From Prevotella sp. (lineage in GTDB: Bacteria; Bacteroidota; Bacteroidia; Bacteroidales; Bacteroidaceae): DNA of 64,000 bases. Below the pieces are notes generated by a model. The model worked only from the letters and a program-made list of their open reading frames with translations, was not told the origin of the DNA and made no database searches. The translations under genes were made by a program, and so were the position numbers. This document shows, in pieces, positions 57,393 to 64,000 of this stretch. The DNA lies in the NCBI GenBank assembly GCA_024680755.1, contig JAILBT010000111.1:1-64000 (forward strand). The letters are read 5' to 3'. Within the stretch, counting starts at the first letter, position 1. Each line of letters begins with the position of its first letter.

Positions 57393-59180
57393 TTACTTGC
57401 CGCCCTCCATCTTCTCCTTCAGCTGGGCCAGCACGTCGAAGTCGCCCAGTGTGGTGCCCGATGTCTGGTTCTCAATCTTCACGGCCTGTTCCTCCTTCTT
57501 TGCGGCGGGACGTGCGGCGCGTGCAGCCTTGCGCTTCTCCTCGCGCTGTGCGTCCTCGAAGGTGCGGCTGTGGGAGAGGATGATGCGCTTCGAGTCCTTG
57601 TTGAACTCGATGACCTTGAAGGGCAGCGTCTCGCCCTGCTGGGCGCTGGTGCCGTCCTGCTTGACGAGGTGCTTGGGTGTGGCGAAGCCATCGACATCTT
57701 TCTCCAGGCTGACCACGGCGCCCTTCTCAAGCAGCTCGGTGATGGTGCCCTCGTGGACAGAGCCCACGGTGTATTTCTCCTCGAACTGGTTCCAGGGGTT
57801 GTCCTCCAGCTGCTTGTGGCCGAGCGACAGTCGGCGGTTCTCCTTGTCGATGTCGAGCACCATCACGTCGATGGGCTGACCCACCTGTGTGAACTCTGAG
57901 GGGTGCTTCACCTTCTTGGTCCAGCTCAGGTCGCTGATGTGTATCAGGCCATCGACACCCTCCTCCAGCTCGACAAAGATGCCGAAGTTGGTGAAGTTGC
58001 GCACCTTGGCCGTGTGCTTCGAGCCGACGGGATATTTCACCTCTATGGCCTCCCACGGGTCTTCCTTGAGCTGCTTGATGCCGAGCGACATCTTGCGCTC
58101 GCTGCGGTCGAGGGTCAGGATGACGGCCTCCACCTCGTCGCCCACATGCAGGAACTCCTGTGCCGAGCGCAGGTGCTGGCTCCACGACATCTCGCTCACG
58201 TGTATCAGACCCTCCACGCCGGGCTGCACCTCTACGAAAGCGCCGTAGTCGGCCAGCACGACCACCTTGCCGTGGATGTGGTCGCCCACCTTGAGGTTCT
58301 CGTCCAGAGCATCCCAGGGGTGCGGGGTCAGCTGCTTCAGGCCGAGGGCGATGCGCTTCTTCTCTTCGTCGAAGTCGAGTATGACCACGTTGATCTTCTG
58401 TGCCAGCTCGACCACCTTATGCGGGTCGTCCACGCGGCCCCACGACAGGTCTGTGATGTGTATCAGACCGTCCACGCCGCCCAGATCGACAAACACGCCG
58501 TAGTTGGTGATGTTCTTCACCGTGCCCTCGAGCACCATGCCCTTCTCGAGCTTGGCCATGATCTCCTTCTTCTGTATCTCGAGCTCGGCCTCGATGAGGG
58601 CCTTGTGCGAGACGACGACGTTGCGGAACTCCTGGTTGATCTTCACCACCTTGAACTCCATCGTCTTGCCAACGAACTGGTCGTAGTCGCGTATGGGATG
58701 AACGTCAATCTGTGAGCCGGGCAGGAATGCCTCGATGCCGAAGACGTCGACAATCATGCCGCCCTTCGTGCGGCACTTGATGTAGCCCTGGACAATCTCT
58801 TCGTTGTCGAGTGCTGCGTTGACGCGGTCCCAAGCCTTGCTCAGGCGAGCCTTCTTGTGAGAGAGCAGCAGCTTGCCGCTCTTGTCCTCGACGCTCTCGA
58901 CATAGACTTCCACCACGTCGCCCTCTTTCAGGTCGGGGTTGTAACGGAACTCAGCGGAGGGAATGATGCCATCGCTCTTGTAGCCGATGTTCACCACCAC
59001 CTCTTTCTTGTCGACCGAGATGACCTTTCCGTCCACCACTTGGTGGTCGGCCACCTTGTTCAGGGTTTCATCGTAGGCCTTGTCAAGCTCTTCTTTGCTC
59101 ACATTGGCCACGGTGCCGTTTTCAAACTCGTCCCAGTTGAAATCCTGCAACGGCTGAACGTTCTTTGTTAATTCTGACAT
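57393..59180 (-). CDS. rpsA: 30S ribosomal protein S1
   Basis: Multiple S1 domains (GTVKNITNYGVFVDLGGVDGLIHITDLSWGRV; VLADYGAFVEVQPGVEGLIHVSEMSW). Confidence 0.95.
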   Translation of the reverse strand: MSELTKNVQPLQDFNWDEFENGTVANVSKEELDKAYDETLNKVADHQVVDGKVISVDKKEVVVNIGYKSDGIIPSAEFRYNPDLKEGDVVEVYVESVEDKSGKLLLSHKKARLSKAWDRVNAALDNEEIVQGYIKCRTKGGMIVDVFGIEAFLPGSQIDVHPIRDYDQFVGKTMEFKVVKINQEFRNVVVSHKALIEAELEIQKKEIMAKLEKGMVLEGTVKNITNYGVFVDLGGVDGLIHITDLSWGRVDDPHKVVELAQKINVVILDFDEEKKRIALGLKQLTPHPWDALDENLKVGDHIHGKVVVLADYGAFVEVQPGVEGLIHVSEMSWSQHLRSAQEFLHVGDEVEAVILTLDRSERKMSLGIKQLKEDPWEAIEVKYPVGSKHTAKVRNFTNFGIFVELEEGVDGLIHISDLSWTKKVKHPSEFTQVGQPIDVMVLDIDKENRRLSLGHKQLEDNPWNQFEEKYTVGSVHEGTITELLEKGAVVSLEKDVDGFATPKHLVKQDGTSAQQGETLPFKVIEFNKDSKRIILSHSRTFEDAQREEKRKAARAARPAAKKEEQAVKIENQTSGTTLGDFDVLAQLKEKMEGGK

Positions 59181-59512
59181 TTCTTTGCCCCAATCTCTTG
59201 GGGTAGCGGTCTGAACAGACGTTTATCAGACCCGTTTTAATGGTTAATAATCATGGAAGCCAGCGCCTGTTCCGGCCTCCAGCGCCCCACGATGGGGCAA
59301 AGCGGCTGCAAAGGTACTCATTTTCTTTGAGTTTCAGCCCTTTACGCCCAGACTTTCCTTTGCGTTTTAAATTTATTTAACTATGCGAGCACAACTTGGT
59401 AACGCCTTTTCCACACAAAATCTCGCAGGACTATCAGAATTATGTCACGTATGACCGACTGAATAAAATTCGTAATTCAGCGCCCGTCCACACATATAAG
59501 CCCGCCCGCTCG

Positions 59513-59542
59513 CATTAATAAGGGCGGCCGCCCTTATTAATG
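59513..59542. repeat. 30-bp perfect palindrome containing a NotI site
   Basis: CATTAATAAGGGCGG|CCGCCCTTATTAATG, followed by a second palindrome CGGGCGG|CCGCCCG (59543-59556). Confidence 0.95.
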
Positions 59543-59694
59543 CGGGCGGCCGCCCGAATCGGGCATCCGGTACACTTTTTCCCTATTACCCAGTGCCTTA
59601 TCCCCTTTTCTCGCGTGTCTTTCCCCCTTTCTCCAGCGATTCGTTTCAGCAGACAGGAGTTTCTGAGTGAAAAAGCATGGCAGGGGCGCGGCCA

Positions 59695-60687
59695 CTAACG
59701 CTTGGGCGGCAGGAGGAAACGGTAGTAGTAGGGCTGCATGGCGCCATAGAGGACGGCGCGCAGCAGGTTGGTGATGCCCCTGCCCTCGGCATAGAAAAGA
59801 TGGTGGCGATGCTTCACGTGGAGGCGGCACAGGCGCAGCAGGCCGAGAAAGCCCCCTCGGGCCGTTCCCCCGGCGATGGCCAGCGCATCATCGTAAAGCG
59901 GGCTGTCGGCCCTGATGCCCCGCAACAGGCTTTGACGGCGCTGGAAGAACGTCCGCAGGAAGGGCTGCATCTGCCGATGATGCCACAACGACCAGCCCAG
60001 GATGTAGAGGCCGTTGCCCATCGACGGCGACCGCCGCCTGTCGACCGGCTCGTAGGTGGCGGCACCGGCATGTCGCCGCCAGTTCACCAGGAACCGGTCT
60101 ACCAGCACGACGCTGTCGTTGGCCGCCGCCGTGAGCGACAGCAGTACGTCGTAGTTGGTATGGTAGTCGTGGTCCTGTGGCGGCAAAAGGCTGAGCAGCC
60201 GCCGATGGAGCAGCATGGTGTGGCCCGGAATGGAGCAATAGAGCAGGCGAATAGGGTGGTAGTTGGGTGTGCGCGGGTCGTAGGCCACGCTCACGCCGTC
60301 GTCGGAGAACGGCTTGCTGCGGCACACGCACAGCAGATGATGGCCAATGGCCGCCATTTGCAGCTCCAGCTTCTGCGGGTGCCACAGGTCGTCCTGGTCG
60401 CAGATGGCGATATACTCCCCCGTGGCCTTGCGCATGGCGCTGAGGAAATTGCCGTTGAAGCCAGGCGCCGACTCGTTGAGGAGCACCCGTATGAAGCTGT
60501 GGCTACGGGCATAGCTGCGGGCAATGCTCAGCGTGTCGTCGGTGGAATGGTCGTCCTGAATGAGGATTTCGCTGATGGGATAGGTCTGTTGCAGCAGGGT
60601 GTCGAGCTGGGCCGACAGATAGCGTGCGCCATTGTAGGTGCACAATACTACTGATACGCTTTTGGCGTCTGTGAGGTTCTTGGTCAT
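59695..60687 (-). CDS. Family 2 glycosyltransferase
   Basis: VSVVLCTYNGARYLSAQLDTLLQQTYPISEILIQDDHSTDDTL, ICDQDDLWHPQKL. Confidence 0.92.
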   Translation of the reverse strand: MTKNLTDAKSVSVVLCTYNGARYLSAQLDTLLQQTYPISEILIQDDHSTDDTLSIARSYARSHSFIRVLLNESAPGFNGNFLSAMRKATGEYIAICDQDDLWHPQKLELQMAAIGHHLLCVCRSKPFSDDGVSVAYDPRTPNYHPIRLLYCSIPGHTMLLHRRLLSLLPPQDHDYHTNYDVLLSLTAAANDSVVLVDRFLVNWRRHAGAATYEPVDRRRSPSMGNGLYILGWSLWHHRQMQPFLRTFFQRRQSLLRGIRADSPLYDDALAIAGGTARGGFLGLLRLCRLHVKHRHHLFYAEGRGITNLLRAVLYGAMQPYYYRFLLPPKR

Positions 60688-60832
60688 TGTCTACTTTGCT
60701 TTTTTGGTGGCAAAGGTAGCAATGGCCCTTAGGATGGCCCGTTTTTTCAGTACGCAATGGGTAAACAGCGGACGAAAAGCGTACGATGAAGTCCGCAAAG
60801 CGTACCCATGAGGCGGCAGGCCGTTGGCAAGG

Positions 60833-62158
60833 TCATAGCGACTGGATGAACTCGTCCCACTGCGAGGGCGTCCCCTTCTGTCCGAACACTTTCTCGTAGA
60901 GGCGGGCCCTCGCGCTGGACACCGACTGCTTGGCGTGGGCCGTCAGCTGGGCTATCTCCGCAGGGGTCAAACCTATCTTCAGCAGCAGGTTGACGTGCAT
61001 CTCGTGGGGCGAGAAGCGGTGGAACGACTGCAACCGCTCCACGAAGCCTGGGTGGGTCTTTTCAATGGTGGCTTTCAGGATGATCCAGTCCTCATCGGTC
61101 ATGGAGGGATGGTGGGAGTCGGCCAGCAGCTGCTCGATGCGCTGGCGGATGGGGGTGGCGGTCAGTATCTGCTGCTGGCGCTCGGCATGTGGCACGTCGC
61201 GTTGGCGATAGTCGGCCAAGAGTTTTTCAAGGCGCTGCACTTTCAGCTGATAGTAGAGCCGGCGGCGACTGAAATATAGGAGGATGGCCGTGAGCAGACA
61301 GGCCAGCACCACCACCAAGGCCACCGCGAACACCACGCGACGCTGCCACTGGGCACTCTGCTGCTGATGGCGGTTGTAGTTGTATAGCGCGTCCACGCGG
61401 CGCATGGCCTCGGTGTCGGTTTCCTCCATCAGCGAGTCGGTCAGCAGCTCGTATTGCTCCAGATGACGGGCTGCCTCGGCCGAAAGACCTTCGCTCAGCA
61501 GCTGTTCAGCCTGCCATTTGTGGCCCATCTGCCGCAGCACCACGTCGTCCTCGCTGAGCAGCGACGCGATGTAGAGGCGGGCCGAATCAGCCGGACCCGT
61601 GTGGTGGAAGAGGTCTGCCGCCATGAAGCGGATGCCTGCGGGCACCTGGCCGATGGGGCCTTGCAGGGCGGGGAGCAGCAGGCTGCGGGCGCGGGCGTAG
61701 TCCTTCTTCCACAGGTAGTAACCCGCCTTCTGGCTGTTGATGTCATCCACGAGCAGGGTATCGGCCTGCGCTTGTGCCAGGCGTAGTGACAGGTCGAAAT
61801 AGTAGAGGCAGCTGTCGTCGTGCTCGCGGCTGCGGCAAACGTTGGCCATGTCAAACAGGCAGCAGGCCATGGCCAGCGTGTCGGCGCGCCGCTGCTGCGC
61901 CTCGTAGGCTTGGCGATAGGCGGCGAACGACTGCTCCTGCAGTCCTTCAAAGAAGAGCAGGCGTCCCATGTCGCTGCAAATCATGGCTAACAACGAGTCG
62001 TCGTCGGCCTTGTCGGCCGCCTGCTGAAAATGCTCCAGGGCCGCTGGCGCGTCGCCCTGCTCCATCAGCTGGCAGCCTTTCTCGAAATAGGTCTGCGCGC
62101 TGTCGGAGCTGCACGACAAGAGCAGCAACAGGAGGGAGGTGATGGTTAGCTGTCGCAT
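60833..62158 (-). CDS. TPR lipoprotein-like regulator with TM and C-terminal LuxR-like HTH
   Basis: Signal/lipobox MRQLTITSLLLLLLSCSS; TPRs; TM VVFAVALVVVLACLLTAILLYF; FSPHEMHVNLLLKIGLTPAEIAQLTAHAKQSVSSARARLYEKVFG. Confidence 0.75.
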   Translation of the reverse strand: MRQLTITSLLLLLLSCSSDSAQTYFEKGCQLMEQGDAPAALEHFQQAADKADDDSLLAMICSDMGRLLFFEGLQEQSFAAYRQAYEAQQRRADTLAMACCLFDMANVCRSREHDDSCLYYFDLSLRLAQAQADTLLVDDINSQKAGYYLWKKDYARARSLLLPALQGPIGQVPAGIRFMAADLFHHTGPADSARLYIASLLSEDDVVLRQMGHKWQAEQLLSEGLSAEAARHLEQYELLTDSLMEETDTEAMRRVDALYNYNRHQQQSAQWQRRVVFAVALVVVLACLLTAILLYFSRRRLYYQLKVQRLEKLLADYRQRDVPHAERQQQILTATPIRQRIEQLLADSHHPSMTDEDWIILKATIEKTHPGFVERLQSFHRFSPHEMHVNLLLKIGLTPAEIAQLTAHAKQSVSSARARLYEKVFGQKGTPSQWDEFIQSL

Positions 62159-62161
62159 GGC

Positions 62162-63187
62162 TTACTCTCCACTACGGATAAACACTGGGCGGTGCATGTC
62201 GAGGTCGTAGCGCACCAGCCAGCGGCGCACTTCCTCGGGGGCTACGGGATCGAAGGACTCCACCACGGTGATGCTGTTGCCGTGCAAGCCGATGCGGAGC
62301 GACTCGCTGGCCGCGTGGCTAAACTCCTCGAAATCGCGAGCCACCATCCAGTCGGTTTTGTAAGAAATGGTCATGGAGTCGCCGACGACCATCAGCTGGT
62401 CTTCTTTCCATTCATAGACGGGCTTGACAAGGATGGTCACAGAATCGCCAGGAAGCGTCATGGCGTGGGATAGGAACAGCCCGTCGCCGTCGTATTCGCT
62501 TTGGCCAAAGAGCGGCGCCAATGGCATCTGGCTCTGAATGGTGGGCTGATACCAGAAGTTCACCGCCCGTCGCACCTCGCTCATGGGGCGCTGCTTCAAT
62601 AAAGGGCTGAGGTCGATGAAGGCTTTTTCTTCGCCGTTGTAAGCGAGGTCAAAGCCGCCATAGGGGGTGTAGTCGTAGGCATGGGAGCAGAGCTTATGCT
62701 GGCCGGAGAGCGTGCCCCTGACGTAGCGCCACTTGCCGCCCACCTTTCTCGGCCCACGGCTGGCGGCAGTCAACGGGCTGTTGATGTAATAGGCTTTCAG
62801 GCAAATGCTGTCGGTGGCCCAGGTCTCCATGCACGGCTCGTCAGAAGCCTGGCCGTGGTAGCAGACGGCATGGCCGCCGGCCAGGTTGCCCCACCAGCCC
62901 ACATGGCGGAAGGCATCGCTGGGTTCAGTGAAAACAATACTGTCGATGTCTGCCCGCAGATAGACCGCATCGGTTTCTATACTCACCGTGTCGGCTGACA
63001 CGAACATCTGGTCAATGTTGTTCGCATCGTGGGCTAACCAGCCGCTGGCGGTGTGGACAAACATTGCCTTCTGGGCTTGTATGGGCGTGGGCATCAGTAT
63101 GAAAGCAGCCGCGATGCACCGCGCAATAAAACGTTTGTTTAGCATAACTGGCTGCAAAGGTAATAAAAGCAGACGAGAATGCCGCAT
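62162..63187 (-). CDS. Secreted protein of unknown function
   Basis: Signal-like N-terminus, 4 nt upstream of the TPR-HTH gene; no recognised domain. Confidence 0.6.
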   Translation of the reverse strand: MRHSRLLLLPLQPVMLNKRFIARCIAAAFILMPTPIQAQKAMFVHTASGWLAHDANNIDQMFVSADTVSIETDAVYLRADIDSIVFTEPSDAFRHVGWWGNLAGGHAVCYHGQASDEPCMETWATDSICLKAYYINSPLTAASRGPRKVGGKWRYVRGTLSGQHKLCSHAYDYTPYGGFDLAYNGEEKAFIDLSPLLKQRPMSEVRRAVNFWYQPTIQSQMPLAPLFGQSEYDGDGLFLSHAMTLPGDSVTILVKPVYEWKEDQLMVVGDSMTISYKTDWMVARDFEEFSHAASESLRIGLHGNSITVVESFDPVAPEEVRRWLVRYDLDMHRPVFIRSGE

Positions 63188-63257
63188 TTTTCAGTACGCA
63201 ATTAGTACGCAGGGCCGGTTTTCAGGGTTCGGAAGCCCTGACAGGGACTTGGGGAGA

Positions 63258-63292
63258 AGAAAAAAGTGTGCCCTGGGAAGGGACACACTTTT
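63258..63292 (-). terminator. Intrinsic terminator downstream of the Clp ATPase gene
   Basis: Minus strand AAAAGTGTGTCCCTTCCCAGGGCACACTTTTTTC. Confidence 0.75.
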
Positions 63293-63303
63293 GGGATGAT
63301 GGT

Positions 63304-64000
63304 CTATACCTGGAAGGTCAGCTCCTCTTTCTCGGGATGCTTGTCGACGTGGATGGTGGCAGTGGCCGGCAACTCGCCGTTGATGATGAGCTCGCAGATG
63401 CCGTCCTCCACATAGGTCTGGAGGGCTCGCTTCAGCGGGCGGGCGCCGAACTGCACATCGTAGCCCTTGGTGGCCACAAACTCCTTGGCGGCGTCGGTCA
63501 GCTCCACCTCGTAGCCCAGGTCGGCGATGCGCTTGAGCAGCGGCTTCAGCTCGACATTCACAATTTTCTTGATGGCGTCGAGGTCCAGCTGGTCGAAGGT
63601 GATGATTTCGTCGAGGCGGTTGAGGAACTCGGGCGAGAACTGCTTGCTCAGCGCCTTCTGCACGATGCTGCGGGCATGCTCGCGGTCCTGCTCGTTCATG
63701 GCCAGGCCGGCAGTACCGGCCGTGAAGCCCACGCCACGGCCAAAGTCCTTCAGCTGGCGGGTGCCCGCGTTCGACGTCATGATGATGACGGTGTTGCGGA
63801 AGTCCACGAAACGGCCGTTGCCGTCGGTGAGGCGTCCCTCGTCGAGCACCTGGAGCAGAAGATTGAACACGTTGCCGTGAGCTTTCTCAATCTCGTCGAG
63901 CAGGACGATGGAGTAGGGCTTGCGTCGCACACGCTCGGTGAGCTGTCCGCCCTCCTCGTAGCCCACATAGCCCGGAGGAGCGCCAATGAGGCGGCTGACG
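63304..64000 (-). CDS. ClpB/ClpC-type AAA+ ATPase, C-terminal part (5' end beyond the window)
   Basis: VSRLIGAPPGYVGYEEGGQLTERVRRKPYSIVLLDEIEKAH...IIMTSNAGTRQL...FGARPLKRALQTYVED; reading frame open at window end. Confidence 0.93.
   Translation of the reverse strand, partial: VSRLIGAPPGYVGYEEGGQLTERVRRKPYSIVLLDEIEKAHGNVFNLLLQVLDEGRLTDGNGRFVDFRNTVIIMTSNAGTRQLKDFGRGVGFTAGTAGLAMNEQDREHARSIVQKALSKQFSPEFLNRLDEIITFDQLDLDAIKKIVNVELKPLLKRIADLGYEVELTDAAKEFVATKGYDVQFGARPLKRALQTYVEDGICELIINGELPATATIHVDKHPEKEELTFQV

Overview
This 64 kb window looks like a Bacteroidota chromosome, probably Prevotella-like. The evidence is TAnnTTTG-type -7 boxes, Bacteroidota-typical gene blocks (exbB-exbD-exbD-tonB, DUF4290-murA-rimM, rel-bipA) and IYNLxGQ...K-type C-termini on large secreted proteins. 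Most coding content is housekeeping: amidase, MlaD, GreA, Mfd, fumarase, DnaE, Rel/SpoT, BipA, TsaB, MurA, RimM, Dxr, RseP, RpoN, PurE, AspC, RibH, QueE/QueD, RpsA, ClpB/C and two tandem tRNA-Asp. Accessory items are a partial Bro-N protein at the left edge, a HigB/HigA-like toxin-antitoxin pair between rel and dnaE, and a single-chain restriction-modification-like protein between rimM and dxr. The most unusual content is non-coding. (1) A family of composite palindromes (GTAGGAGGCGACGTG...CACGTCGCCTCCTAC) sits immediately downstream of TAnnTTTGC promoter boxes at three loci, with a collapsed copy at a fourth. Two of these loci lead large secreted proteins, one leads an Fe-alcohol dehydrogenase, and one leads a terminator-bounded candidate sRNA. 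(2) Several families of 7-, 8- and 9-nt tandem repeats fill intergenic gaps in either orientation, often up to the start codon. (3) There is a G-quadruplex-like tract, several long perfect palindromes and a second short candidate sRNA. All functional assignments are by reading the sequence; no database search was run.
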